A DNA stretch of 64,000 nucleotides, taken from Polaromonas glacialis (lineage in GTDB: Bacteria; Pseudomonadota; Gammaproteobacteria; Burkholderiales; Burkholderiaceae_C). A program made the translations under genes and the position numbers. Location of the stretch: positions 1,334,912 to 1,398,911 of the forward strand of contig NZ_KL448323.1 of the NCBI RefSeq assembly GCF_000709345.1. Reading direction: 5' to 3'. Positions 17,411-27,300 of the stretch are shown piece after piece (position 1 is the first letter of the stretch; each line of letters begins with the position of its first letter). The notes under the pieces were generated by a model. The model searched no databases. It worked only from the letters and a program-made list of their open reading frames with translations, and had not been told where the DNA came from.

Positions 17411-18927
17411 GCCCGGGTTTTGGCGGCAGGCGCGCGTGCTTTGGCCGCTCTTGCCTTGGGCGCCGCTGGCTCAATGGACGCTACAGTCGCCTGTGCGAGC
17501 AGGAAGTCCAGCAGCAGCGGCACGGGGCGGCCGGTGGCGCCCTTGGCCTGACCGCTTTTCCAGCCCGTTCCGGCAATGTCCAAGTGCGCCCAGGCAAAGT
17601 CGGCCGCAAAGCGCTGCAGGAACTTGGCGGCTGTCACCGCGCCACCGGCACGTCCCGCCACGTTGGCAACGTCGGCAAAATTGGTTTTCAGGCCTTCGGC
17701 GTAGTCGTCGTCCAGCGGCATCCGCCAGCACAGGTCGAGCGAGGAGTCACCGGCCCGGGCCAGCGATTGGGCCAATGCTTCGTTGCTTGAAAAAAGCCCG
17801 CTCCGCACAGCGCCGAGCGCCACCACGCAGGCGCCGGTCAGCGTGGCGATGTCCACCACGGCTCTCGGCTTGAAGCGCGCCGCGTAAGTCAGCACATCGC
17901 ACAGCACCAGCCGTCCTTCGGCATCGGTGTTGAGGATTTCAATGGTTTGCCCGCTCATGCTGGTCACCACGTCGCCCGGCTTGATGGCCTTGTCGCCCGG
18001 CATGTTCTCGCAAGCCGGGATCAGCCCGACCACGTTGAGGGCGGGCTGCAGTTCGGCCAGCGCCCGGAACGTACCCAGCACGCTGGCGGCGCCGCACATG
18101 TCGAACTTCATCTCGTCCATTTCAGCCGCCGGCTTGATCGAGATGCCGCCGGTGTCAAAGGTGATGCCTTTTCCGATCAGCACCACCGGCGCGTCGTCCT
18201 TTGCGCCGCCCTCGTAGCGCAGCACGATGAAGCGCAGCGGTTCGGCGGAGCCCTGTGCCACCGCCAGGAATGCGCCCATGCCGAGCTTTTCAACCTCCTT
18301 GTGCCCCAGCACTTCAGTCTTGATACAGCGCAGCTTTCCAAGCTCCTTGGCAGCGCCTGCCAGCAAGGAAGGCGTGGCATGGTTGGCCGGCCGGTTGGCC
18401 CATTCCTTGGCCAGCTCGATGCCCTTGACCAGGCCGATGGCCTTGTCAAACCCCGACTGGACATTGACCAGACCGTCAACCGCAACGGCCACCTGCTGCA
18501 GTTTGGCTGCAGCAGGCTTGGACTTGGTCGTGGTGTAGGCATAGCTGGCCTCGGCGCAGGCGACGACGGCGGCGCGCACCGCCTCGGGCTGGGCGCTGGC
18601 CAGCAAGCCAAGACAAAGAACGGCGCGCTGCGCATTGCTGGTCTTCAAGGCACCCATGGCGGCATTGACGGCCGTACGGATGCTTTTTTCGCTGGCATCG
18701 CCCGCGCCGACCAGCACCACGCGCGTTGCCTCGATGCCGGGCGTGCGGTAGGCGCTCAGCAGCTTGCCGGGCTTGGTTTCCAGATCGCCCGACTTGATGG
18801 TCAGTGCGGCAAGGACGGACAAGGCGTCGCCGCCTCCCGAAAAGCCTTCGGGGACCAACACCATCAGCGCATCGGCTTTTTCACTGCAGACAAGGGCGCG
18901 GTTCAGAGTTTTAAGTTCAAAGTCCAT
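17407..18927 (-). CDS. pepA: Leucyl aminopeptidase
   Basis: This 506-residue cytosolic M17 metalloaminopeptidase removes N-terminal residues, with leucine preferred, and in some bacteria also binds DNA. The catalytic C-terminal domain carries GKGITFDTGGISIKP (metal and catalytic Lys) and the family signature NTDAEGRLVLCDVLTY. The N-terminal about 170 residues form the non-catalytic macro-like domain. The Ala/Lys-rich tail (after about residue 485) is longer than usual. It is divergent from lptF with a gap of only 65 bp and is first in the pepA-holC operon. Confidence 0.97.
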   Translation of the reverse strand: MDFELKTLNRALVCSEKADALMVLVPEGFSGGGDALSVLAALTIKSGDLETKPGKLLSAYRTPGIEATRVVLVGAGDASEKSIRTAVNAAMGALKTSNAQRAVLCLGLLASAQPEAVRAAVVACAEASYAYTTTKSKPAAAKLQQVAVAVDGLVNVQSGFDKAIGLVKGIELAKEWANRPANHATPSLLAGAAKELGKLRCIKTEVLGHKEVEKLGMGAFLAVAQGSAEPLRFIVLRYEGGAKDDAPVVLIGKGITFDTGGISIKPAAEMDEMKFDMCGAASVLGTFRALAELQPALNVVGLIPACENMPGDKAIKPGDVVTSMSGQTIEILNTDAEGRLVLCDVLTYAARFKPRAVVDIATLTGACVVALGAVRSGLFSSNEALAQSLARAGDSSLDLCWRMPLDDDYAEGLKTNFADVANVAGRAGGAVTAAKFLQRFAADFAWAHLDIAGTGWKSGQAKGATGRPVPLLLDFLLAQATVASIEPAAPKARAAKARAPAAKTRA

Positions 18928-18992
18928 AATTCACGGTTGGGTAGAAAAACCAGCTTACACAAATGCAGCCGAGCAAGGCAGCCATCCAGTCA

Positions 18993-20114
18993 ATGTTATT
19001 CCAATCTTCAATCCGCAAGGAACTGGCGCGCAGTTTCGGCGCCACGCTGGTGGTGCTGGTCACCATCGTCATGACCATCGTGCTGATACGCACCCTGGGC
19101 CAGGCCTCCAAAGGCTCGATCAGTCCGCAGGACGTGATGCTCTACATGGCGTACTCAGGCCTGGGGCGCCTGCCGACCATCCTGACGCTAGCCCTGTTCA
19201 TTGCGCTGGTCAGCACCCTGTCGCGTATGTACCGCGACAGCGAAATGGCCGTGTGGTTCACCAGCGGCCAGGGACTGGCGGGCTTTTTGCGGCCGCTGTT
19301 CCACTTTGCCTGGCCGGTGCTGATGGTCATCAGCCTCATGGCGATTTTTGTCTGGCCGTGGACCAACCAGCAAACCAGGGACATGCAAAGCCGCTACCAG
19401 CAGCGCGGCGACCTGGACCGCATCACACCCGGCGTGTTTCAGGAGTCCTCCAGCGGCAACCGGGTGTTTTTCATCGACCGCGACCTGGCCGGCGAGCAGG
19501 CCAGCAACAACGTCTTCATCGCCGCCACTGAAAAAGGAAAAAGCTCGGTCACCACCGCGCAGTCCGGCCGCATTGAAACCCGTGGCGACGCGCAGTTCCT
19601 GATGCTTTCCAACGGCCAGCGGCTGGAAAACGAAATTGGCAAGTCAGCGCTCAAGATCAGCGACTTCAAGGAATACGGCGTCAAGACCGGAAGTACCGGA
19701 CTGCTGGGCGAAACACCGCCGGAAGCCAAGCTGATGTCCAGCCGCGCACTGATCAAGGACCCGACACGCGGCAACCTGGGCGAACTGGCATGGCGGCTGG
19801 GTCTGGCCTTGTCCGCCATCAACCTGGTGGTGGTGGCGCTGGCGCTGTCCAGCGTGAACCCGCGTGGCGGGCGCAGCGTCAACATGATTTTTGTCGTGCT
19901 GGCCTTCGTGGTCTACAACAACCTGGTCAACCTGGGCCAGAACTTGATATTTGTCGGCTTGATCGGTTTCGGCCAACTTTTGCTGGCCCTGCATGGCGGC
20001 GTCCTGCTGCTTGCGCTGGCCTGGCTGGCCAAGCGGCACCTGAACTGGCGCTTCGGGCGCAGGCAGCGCGCGCGCGCTCCGGTCTCTCCAGTTCAGGCGG
20101 GAGGCCGGGCATGA
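18993..20114 (+). CDS. lptF: LPS export ABC transporter permease LptF
   Basis: This inner-membrane protein of about 373 residues, with LptG and LptB2, extracts lipopolysaccharide from the inner membrane and drives it to the Lpt bridge. MLFQSSIRKELARSFGATLV opens the first transmembrane region, a large periplasmic beta-jellyroll domain lies at about 130-260, and three hydrophobic segments end the protein. The ATG at 18993 matches the family N-terminus; an in-frame ATG at 18963 would add ten residues. It overlaps lptG by ATGA and is divergent from pepA, the usual Burkholderiales arrangement. Confidence 0.95.
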   Translation: MLFQSSIRKELARSFGATLVVLVTIVMTIVLIRTLGQASKGSISPQDVMLYMAYSGLGRLPTILTLALFIALVSTLSRMYRDSEMAVWFTSGQGLAGFLRPLFHFAWPVLMVISLMAIFVWPWTNQQTRDMQSRYQQRGDLDRITPGVFQESSSGNRVFFIDRDLAGEQASNNVFIAATEKGKSSVTTAQSGRIETRGDAQFLMLSNGQRLENEIGKSALKISDFKEYGVKTGSTGLLGETPPEAKLMSSRALIKDPTRGNLGELAWRLGLALSAINLVVVALALSSVNPRGGRSVNMIFVVLAFVVYNNLVNLGQNLIFVGLIGFGQLLLALHGGVLLLALAWLAKRHLNWRFGRRQRARAPVSPVQAGGRA

Positions 20115-21262
20115 AGACCATACGGCGCCTCATCTACCGCGAAGTCCTCACCTCGATTGCCCTGGTGGCCCTGGGGTTTCTGGCCCTGTTCTTCTTCTTT
20201 GACCTGGTTGACGAACTGCAGTACCTGGGGAAAAACAACGGCCTGGTGGGCGAGAGCACCTACCAGATCAGGCATGCCTTGCTGTACGTCACCCTGCTGA
20301 TTCCCAACCACCTGTATGAGCTTTTGCCGATCTCGGTGCTGATTGGCAGTATTTTCGTCATGGCGCGCCTGGCGCAAAGCTCGGAATACACGATCCTGCG
20401 CACCAGCGGCCTGGGCCCCTGGCGGGCGCTCAAGCTGCTGCTGTGGCTTGGCGCCTTTTTCGTCGCGCTGAGCTTCGTCGTGGGCGACTACATATCGCCC
20501 GTCAGCGAGCGCGCTGCGCAGCTGCTCAAGGCCAAATACCAGAGCAGGATCACCGTGGGCCAGACCGGCGCCTGGCTGAAGGAAAAACAGGCCGGCAGCA
20601 GCTTCATCGTGAACGTCAGCGAGTTGTCGCCTGATGGCGAGATGCATGGCGTGCGTATTTACGAGTTCGACGGCAAGGGCCTGATCGTCTCGGCGACCGA
20701 AGCACCGGTGGCTGCTTTTTCATCAAACACCGCCTGGCTGCTGCGTGATGCCACGCGGACAGAGTTTGCCGTGTCCGCCAGCGCAAGCGGCGCCGGCAAC
20801 GCCAGCGTCTCCCCACAACAGGCGCGCGTCAACCGCAGCGCCGTGGCCAGCTTTCGCTGGCCCACCGAAATCAATACCGAAATGGTGTCTGTCGCGCTGC
20901 TGCGGCCCGACCGGATGGCCACTATCGACCTGTTCAATTACATCCGCCATCTGGAAGCCAATGGACAGACGTCGCAGCGCTACGAAATCGAGTTCTGGCG
21001 CAAGGTGTTCTATCCGCTCAGCTGCCTGGTCATGGTGATGCTGGCCCTGCCTTTTGCCTACCTGCATTTTCGCTCCGGCGGCATCACCGGCTACGTGTTT
21101 GCCGGTGTCATGATCGGCATCAGCTTTTTCCTGCTGAACAATGTGTTCGGCTATATCGGCAACCTGCGCAACTGGCAGCCCTGGCTGGCAGCGGCCACCC
21201 CGGGACTGATCTACATGGCGGTTTCCATGGGCGCATTCGGCTGGCTGGTGCTCAGGCGATGA
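20111..21262 (+). CDS. lptG: LPS export ABC transporter permease LptG
   Basis: This 383-residue inner-membrane partner of LptF starts MKTIRRLIYREVLTSIALVA, followed by a first transmembrane helix and the conserved FFDLVDEL. A periplasmic jellyroll domain lies in the middle, and several hydrophobic segments (LPFAYLHFRSGGITGYVFAG and beyond) make the C-terminal membrane bundle. The ATG at 20111 overlaps the lptF stop (ATGA) and has GGGAGG upstream. A longer open frame from 19790 lies wholly inside lptF and is not the real start. Confidence 0.97.
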   Translation: MKTIRRLIYREVLTSIALVALGFLALFFFFDLVDELQYLGKNNGLVGESTYQIRHALLYVTLLIPNHLYELLPISVLIGSIFVMARLAQSSEYTILRTSGLGPWRALKLLLWLGAFFVALSFVVGDYISPVSERAAQLLKAKYQSRITVGQTGAWLKEKQAGSSFIVNVSELSPDGEMHGVRIYEFDGKGLIVSATEAPVAAFSSNTAWLLRDATRTEFAVSASASGAGNASVSPQQARVNRSAVASFRWPTEINTEMVSVALLRPDRMATIDLFNYIRHLEANGQTSQRYEIEFWRKVFYPLSCLVMVMLALPFAYLHFRSGGITGYVFAGVMIGISFFLLNNVFGYIGNLRNWQPWLAAATPGLIYMAVSMGAFGWLVLRR

Positions 21263-21299
21263 CCTGGCCGATCTCTTCCTTTCACTTTTCCAAGGACTT

Positions 21300-21677
21300 A
21301 TGACCACCATATTCCCAGCGCTGCGCGGCATTGTCCTGTTTGCCCACGGTTCGCGCGATCCGCTGTGGCGCTTGCCGATCGAGGCGGTCGCCGCGCAGAT
21401 CAGCGCACGTAATCCTGGCATCCTGGTGCGCTGCGCCTACCTGGAAATCTGCACGCCGTCGCTGCCCGAGGCAGCCGGTGAACTCATTGCGGCGGGCGCC
21501 CGGCAGCTAAGGGTGTTTCCCCTGTTTCTGGGCGTGGGCAAGCATGCGCGCGAAGACCTGCCGCTGCTGATCGAGGACATCCGCAGCGCGCATCCCGACG
21601 TGGGCATCGAACTGCTGCAGGCCGCGGGCGAGTACCCGCAGATGACATCGCTGATGGCCGACATCGCGGTGGCGTGA
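21300..21677 (+). CDS. CbiX/SirB-type sirohydrochlorin chelatase family protein
   Basis: This 125-residue single-domain protein resembles CbiX-short/SirB enzymes that insert cobalt or iron into sirohydrochlorin. The two metal/substrate histidines are in LFAHGSRDP (about residue 15) and VGKHAREDLP (about residue 80). RCAYLEICTPSLPEA is the conserved E-containing block. It sits 38 bp after lptG and about 210 bp before a CysB-type regulator; sulfite reductase needs sirohaem, so a link to sulfur assimilation is plausible but inferred. Confidence 0.9.
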   Translation: MTTIFPALRGIVLFAHGSRDPLWRLPIEAVAAQISARNPGILVRCAYLEICTPSLPEAAGELIAAGARQLRVFPLFLGVGKHAREDLPLLIEDIRSAHPDVGIELLQAAGEYPQMTSLMADIAVA

Positions 21678-21730
21678 GGCCGGATTTCGTCACTGCGGCG
21701 GTCCCGGGCACAGGCAGGCGACAATTTTTT

Positions 21731-21791
21731 AGCATCAAATAGGCCTTTTGCGCACGCCAGTCATGCATAAGCAGCTATTTATTCAGTAGCA
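21731..21791 (+). repeat. Dispersed 60-bp repeat, intergenic copy (reference)
   Basis: This copy shows the family layout most clearly: AGCATCAAATAGGCC, then TTTTGCGCA, GCCAGT, GCATAAGCAGCTAT and a closing TAGCA. It lies between the CbiX-like gene and the CysB-type regulator gene. Confidence 0.65.
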
Positions 21792-21889
21792 TATGACAAC
21801 AGATATTCAGCGCGTGCCATGGTCCGTCGTGCTGTTCCACTCTAGTGCATTCCAGTCATAATAAAACCAATCATCAGACCGAATTTCAC

Positions 21890-22834
21890 ATGAACTTGCA
21901 CCAATTCCGCTTTGTCCAGGAAGCCGTCCGCCGCAACCTGAACCTGACCGAGACCGCGCGTGCGCTGCACACCTCCCAGCCCGGTGTTTCCAAGGCCATC
22001 ATCGAGCTGGAAGAAGAACTGGGCGTGGAAATCTTTGCGCGACACGGCAAGCGCCTGAAGCGTGTCACCGAGCCCGGCGAACATGTGCTCAAAAGCATCG
22101 AGTTGATCATGCGGGAAGTCGGCAACCTGCGGCGCATCGGCGAGCAGTTCTCGGCGCAGGACAGCGGCACGCTGTCGATTGCCACCACCCATACCCAGGC
22201 TAGGTACGTGCTGCCGCAGCCGGTCGCCCGCCTGCGCGAGGCCTTTCCCAAGGTCAACGTCAGCCTGCACCAGGGCTCGCCCGACCAGGTGGCGCGCATG
22301 GTGCTCGAAGAAGTCGCCGAGATCGGCATTGCCACCGAATCCCTGAGCCAGTACGACGACCTGGTGACGCTGCCCTGCTATGAGTGGCAGCACATGCTGG
22401 TGATGCCCAGCGACCATCCGCTGGCCCGCAAGGAGCACATCACGCTGGAAGACCTGGCGCAGGAGCCTTTGATCACCTACCACCCGTCGTTCACCGGCCG
22501 TACCAAGATCGACCAGGCGTTTGCCGCCCGGCACCTGCACCCGCGCATTGCCCTGGAAGCCATCGACTCCGACGTGATCAAGACCTATGTGCGGCTGGGG
22601 CTGGGCGTGGGCATCGTGGCCGAAATGGCGGTCAAGGATGACGGCACCAATGCCGACCTGATTGCCTTGCCGGCAGGCCACCTGTTCGGCGTGAACGTTG
22701 CCCGCGTGGCCTTCAAGCGCAGCGCCTATCTGCGCAATTTTGTCTACAAGTTCACTGAATTGCTCAGCGACAAGCTCAACCGCGACCTGGTGGCCCGGGC
22801 CATGGCAGGTCGCCTTCACGATGACGAGGTTTGA
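21890..22834 (+). CDS. cysB: CysB-type LysR family transcriptional regulator
   Basis: This 314-residue DNA-binding protein has an N-terminal winged helix-turn-helix (residues 1-60; MNLHQFRFVQEAVRRNLNLT, then TSQPGVSKAIIELEEELG) and a C-terminal periplasmic-binding-like effector domain. ATTHTQARYVLP and SFTGRTKIDQAF match the CysB subgroup, which senses O-acetylserine or sulfate and activates sulfur assimilation. The ATG at 21890 is used because the conserved start MNLHQFRFVQ follows it. The aminotransferase gene begins 5 bases after its stop, so the pair may be co-expressed. Confidence 0.92.
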   Translation: MNLHQFRFVQEAVRRNLNLTETARALHTSQPGVSKAIIELEEELGVEIFARHGKRLKRVTEPGEHVLKSIELIMREVGNLRRIGEQFSAQDSGTLSIATTHTQARYVLPQPVARLREAFPKVNVSLHQGSPDQVARMVLEEVAEIGIATESLSQYDDLVTLPCYEWQHMLVMPSDHPLARKEHITLEDLAQEPLITYHPSFTGRTKIDQAFAARHLHPRIALEAIDSDVIKTYVRLGLGVGIVAEMAVKDDGTNADLIALPAGHLFGVNVARVAFKRSAYLRNFVYKFTELLSDKLNRDLVARAMAGRLHDDEV

Positions 22835-22839
22835 ACACC

Positions 22840-24027
22840 ATGGCTGACGTTTTCACAATCCCACCGGCCCGCACGCCGGCGCTGACCAGCCGGCTTCCAC
22901 GGGTCGGCACGACGATTTTCACCGTCATGTCGGCCCTGGCTGCGGAAAAGAACGCGGTCAACCTCGGCCAGGGGTTTCCGGATTTCGACTGCGACCCGCA
23001 ACTGGTCGATGCCGTGACCGGCGCCATGCAGCGCGGCCTGAACCAGTACCCGCCCATGGCCGGTGTGCCGGTGCTGCGCGAGGCCGTCAGCGCCAAGCTG
23101 GCCGCGCTGTACGGCCGCAACTACGACCCAGGCAGCGAGATCACCATCACGGCAGGCGCCACGCAGGCCATCCTGACCATCATCCTGGCCGTGGTGCATC
23201 CGGGCGACGAGGTCATCGTGCTGGAGCCGTGCTACGACAGCTATGTGCCGAACATCGAACTGGCCGGCGGCACGGTGGTGCGCGTGCCCTTGACGCCGGG
23301 CACGTTTCGCCCCGATTTCGCAAAGATCAGGGCCGCCCTCAGCCCCCGCACGCGCGCCATCATCGTCAATTCGCCGCACAACCCGAGCGCGACGGTCTGG
23401 ACCGAGGCCGAGATGCTCACGCTCCAAAGCATCCTGGCGCCCACCGATGTCCTGCTGATCAGCGATGAGGTGTACGAGCACATGGTGTTTGACGCCGCCC
23501 AGGGCCAGTTCCACCAGAGCGCGGCGCGCTTTGCGGGGCTCGCGGCGCGTGCCTTCATCGTCAGCAGCTTTGGCAAGACCTACCATGTCACGGGCTGGAA
23601 AGTCGGCTATGTGGCTGCACCAGGCAGCCTGACAGCCGAATTCCGCAAAGTACACCAGTTCAATGTGTTCACCGTCAACACGCCGGTGCAGCATGGCCTG
23701 GCCGCCTACATGGCCAGCGACCGGCCCTACCTGGACCTGCCGGCGTTCTACCAGCAAAAGCGCGACCTTTTCCGGGCCGGGCTGGAAAACACGCGCTTCA
23801 GGCTGCTGCCCAGCGAAGGCAGCTATTTCCAGTGCGTCGATATCTCCGATGTCAGCGACCTGGGCGAAGCCGACTTCTGCCAATGGCTGACCACCGACAT
23901 CGGCGTGGCGGCGATTCCCATGTCGGCGTTTTATGGCGACGGGTTTGACCAGCACGTCGTGCGCTTCTGCTTTGCCAAAAAAGACGAAACCCTGCACCTG
24001 GCACTTAGCCGCCTGGCCCGACTGTAG
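22840..24027 (+). CDS. Class I/II PLP-dependent aminotransferase (methionine aminotransferase-like)
   Basis: This 395-residue PLP enzyme resembles YbdL-type methionine aminotransferases. NLGQGFPDFDCDP and NQYPPMAGVPVLREAV form the substrate-binding entrance, TAGATQAI precedes the cofactor site, NSPHNPSA holds the PLP-contacting Asn, and the Schiff-base Lys is in SSFGKTYHVTGWKVGY. The ATG at 22840 follows GAGG. It comes directly after the cysB-type regulator, which fits a role in sulfur amino acid metabolism; the substrate is inferred. Confidence 0.9.
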   Translation: MADVFTIPPARTPALTSRLPRVGTTIFTVMSALAAEKNAVNLGQGFPDFDCDPQLVDAVTGAMQRGLNQYPPMAGVPVLREAVSAKLAALYGRNYDPGSEITITAGATQAILTIILAVVHPGDEVIVLEPCYDSYVPNIELAGGTVVRVPLTPGTFRPDFAKIRAALSPRTRAIIVNSPHNPSATVWTEAEMLTLQSILAPTDVLLISDEVYEHMVFDAAQGQFHQSAARFAGLAARAFIVSSFGKTYHVTGWKVGYVAAPGSLTAEFRKVHQFNVFTVNTPVQHGLAAYMASDRPYLDLPAFYQQKRDLFRAGLENTRFRLLPSEGSYFQCVDISDVSDLGEADFCQWLTTDIGVAAIPMSAFYGDGFDQHVVRFCFAKKDETLHLALSRLARL

Positions 24028-24117
24028 GCAACTCCTGACGCCTGTATCAGCCGCCTTCCTGCTTGACGTGCGCAAGCGGAAGGCAAGAATACACGCATAC
24101 ATAACAAGGAGTTCTCT

Positions 24118-24276
24118 ATGTCCCTTTCGCTCATCCTGCTGATCGTTTTGATCCTGATCCTGGTCGGCGCACTGCCTAGCTGGGGTCACAGCCGCAATTG
24201 GGGTTACGGTCCCAGCGGCGGCATCGGCCTGGTGGTGATCATCCTGATCGTACTGCTGCTGATGGGCCGAATCTAA
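24118..24276 (+). CDS. DUF3309 family small membrane protein
   Basis: This 52-residue protein has two hydrophobic helices (residues 4-19 and 36-50) joined by LPSWGHSRNWGYGPSGG. That is the DUF3309 pattern, a family of tiny integral membrane proteins of unknown role. The ATG has a strong AAGGAG site 7 bases upstream. It is followed by a bidirectional terminator, so it is a single-gene unit. Confidence 0.85.
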   Translation: MSLSLILLIVLILILVGALPSWGHSRNWGYGPSGGIGLVVIILIVLLLMGRI

Positions 24277-24293
24277 CCCCCTGATTGCTCCCC

Positions 24294-24326
24294 AAAAAAG
24301 GACCTTGCCACGCAAGGTCCTTTTTT
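24294..24326. terminator. Bidirectional terminator between DUF3309 gene and hrpA
   Basis: Arms GGACCTTG (24300-24307) and CAAGGTCC (24313-24320) are flanked by six A residues before and six T residues after, so both convergent genes can end here. Confidence 0.92.
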
Positions 24327-24336
24327 CGTTGGGCCG

Positions 24337-27300
24337 TCAGCTATTGAGCTGCGCCCAGAGCTTGTCCAGCCGCTTGATGCTGACCGGCTGCGGCGTGCGC
24401 AGCTCCTGCGCGAAAAAGCTGACGCGCAACTCTTCGAGCAGCCAGCGGTATTCCTGCATGCGCGCGTCCGCTGCGCCCTTGCGCTCGGCGAGCAGCCGCC
24501 AGAAACGCTGCTCGTGCGGCCGCAATTCGGCCAAGCGGGTGGCATCGCGGGCCGGGTCGGCGCGCCATTTCTCCAGCCGCAGCGTGATTGCTTTCAGGTA
24601 GCGGGTGAAATGCTGCAGCTGGCCGTAGGGCGTGGCCGTGAGGAATTTCTTGGGCATCAGGCGCTGAAGCTGCTGCGTGGCGTCCTGAACCGCCTCCAGC
24701 GCGTTTTTCGTATCCTTGATCTTGCGCTGCGCCACGGCAAATTCCGTCAGGATGCCGCCCGCCAGCCGCGCCACCTCGCAGGCAATCAGCGTCAGGCGGC
24801 CGCGGCCCTCATCCACCCGCTTCTTGAAGTCAAGCTCGCAGGTTGGCAGCGGATCGAGCAGAAACGCCCGGCTAAGTGCCACCTCGATGATCTGCTGGCG
24901 CAACTCGTCCAACGTGCCGCCGCCCGAGTTGTCGGCGGCGCGGCCCACCAGCATGTAGGACGTGCTCATTTTCAGCAGGTCGGGCAGGTTTTTTTCCAGG
25001 TACTTCAGCGCGTCCCTGATCTGCAGCGAAAACAGGCGGCGCAAGCCGGCGCGGTGCTTGATGGCGGCTGCATCAGGCTCGTCAAACACTTCGATGGTCA
25101 CCGCGTCGCCCAGATCGATCAGCGCAGGAAAACCGATCAGCGTCTGCGCGCCCTTGCCGATTTCCATCAGTTCGGGCAGTTCGCCAAAACTCCAGCTGGT
25201 GTAGCGCTCCGGAACCTTGGCTACTATCTTTTCAGGAGCTGCCTGCGCCCGTCCGGCTTGCGCAAAAGGGCTATTTGATGCTTTATTTCGGTCTGAAGCA
25301 CCGGCCGGGACGGTGTCAAGCGCAGGCGGCGCCGCCCGGCCCAGGTTCTTCAGCCCCGCCAGCGCCTGGAAAGCCCCGCGCGCCTGCGAGCCCAGTTCGC
25401 CCTTGAGCGCGCCCAGGTTGCGGCCCGCGCCCAGCTGGCGGCCGTGCTCATCGACCACGCGGAAGTTCATGAACAGGTGCGGCGCCAGCATGTCGAGCTT
25501 CAGATCGCCGCGCTTGATGTCGAGCGACGTGGCATCACGCACCCATTTCAGTACCGCGTCCGTCAGCGAGCCCGCGCCGAATTTTTCCGCCGCCATCAGC
25601 TCCTGCGCCATGCGCGCGGCGGTGTCGGGCAACGGCACCAGCCGCGAGCGCGGGCGCTGGTGCAGCGTCTTGATCAGCGCCTGGATCTTGTCCTTGAGCA
25701 TGCCGGGCACCAGCCATTCGCAGCGTTCCTCGTTGACCTGGTTCAGCGCAAAGATCGGCAGCTCGACCGTCACGCCGTCGCGCGCATCGCCCGGCTCGTG
25801 CAGGTAGGTCGCCAGGCAATCGACACCGCCCAGCCGCAGCGTCTTGGGAAACGCCTGCGTGGTGATGCCGGCCGCCTCGTGGCGCATCAGCTCGTCCTGC
25901 GTCAACAAAAGCAGCTTCGGCTGCGTCTTCACCTCGGCCTTGAACCAGCTCTCGAAGCCCGCGCCGGTGCAGATGCCGGCCGGCAACTGCTCGTCGTAAA
26001 AGGCGTAGATCAGCTCGTCATCGACCAGCACGTCCTGCCGGCGCGCCTTGTGCTCCAGGTCCTGGACATGGGTGATCATCTTTTCGTTGGCGGCCAAAAA
26101 GGGCAGCTTGGTGTCCCAGTTGCCCGCCACCAGCGCCTCGCGGATGAAGATTTCGCGCGACGTGATCGGATCGACCCGGCCGAAGTTGACGCGCCGGCCG
26201 TTGTACACCACCAGCCCGTGCAGCGTGGCGCGCTCCAGCGCCGTGACCTGCGCGGCTTTTTTCTCCCAGTGCGGGTCGAGCAGCTGCTTTTTCAACAGAT
26301 GGCCGCCGACCTGCTCGATCCACTGCGGGTCGATGTTGGCAATGCCCCGGCCAAACAGGCGCGTGGTCTCGACCAGCTCGGCCACCACGATCCAGCGGCC
26401 CGGCTTCTTGCTGAGCTTGGCACCGGGGTGGCGGTAAAAGCGGATGCCGCGCGCGCCCAGGTACCAGTCGTCTTCCTCGCTTCTCAAGCCGATGTTGCCC
26501 AGCAGGCCGCACAGCAGCGACAGGTGCAGTTGCTCGTAGCTGGCTGGCTTGTCATTGAGGTGCCAGCCCTGCTCGCCGACCACCGCCTGCAGCTGCGAAT
26601 GGATGTCGCGCCATTCGCGCACCCGGCGGATGTTGACGAAGTTCTCGCGCAGCAACGTTTCGTACTGGCGGTTCGTCAGCTTGTGCGTTGCGTCATGGCC
26701 GCCGCGCGAGTCGCCCAGCCACTTCCACAGCTTGAGGTAGCCGACAAACTCGCTTTTCTCGTCGTCGAACTTGGCATGCGCCTGGTCGGCCTGCGCCTGC
26801 TTGTCCATGGGACGGTCGCGCACGTCCTGCACGCTGAGCGCGCTGGCAATCACCAAGACCTCGTCGAGCGCCTGCCGGTCCTTGGCCTCCAGGATCATGC
26901 GGCCGACGCGCGGGTCCAGCGGCAGCTTGGCCAGCGTCCAGCCCACGGGCGTGAGTTCGTTGTCGTCGTTCACCGCGCCGAGTTCGGCCAGCAACTGATA
27001 GCCGTCGGCAATCGCGCGGCCCTGCGGCGGCTCGATGAAGGCAAAGCTTTCAATCGTTCCCAGGTGCAGCGACTTCATGCGCAAGATCACCGACGCCAGC
27101 GAGCTGCGCAGGATCTCGGGGTCGGTGAAGCGCGGCCGGCCCAGGAAGTCGGGCTCGTCGTAGAGCCGGATGCAGATGCCGTCGGCCACCCGCCCGCAAC
27201 GCCCGGCGCGCTGGTTGGCGGCTGACTGCGAGATCGGCTCGACCATGAGCTGCTCGACCTTGTTCCTGAAACTGTAGCGCTTGACGCGCGCCGTTCCGGC

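Noticed and set aside
19790..20110. Upstream extension of LptG
   Set aside because: It lies inside lptF in another frame; the ATG overlapping the lptF stop has a good ribosome-binding site and the family N-terminus.
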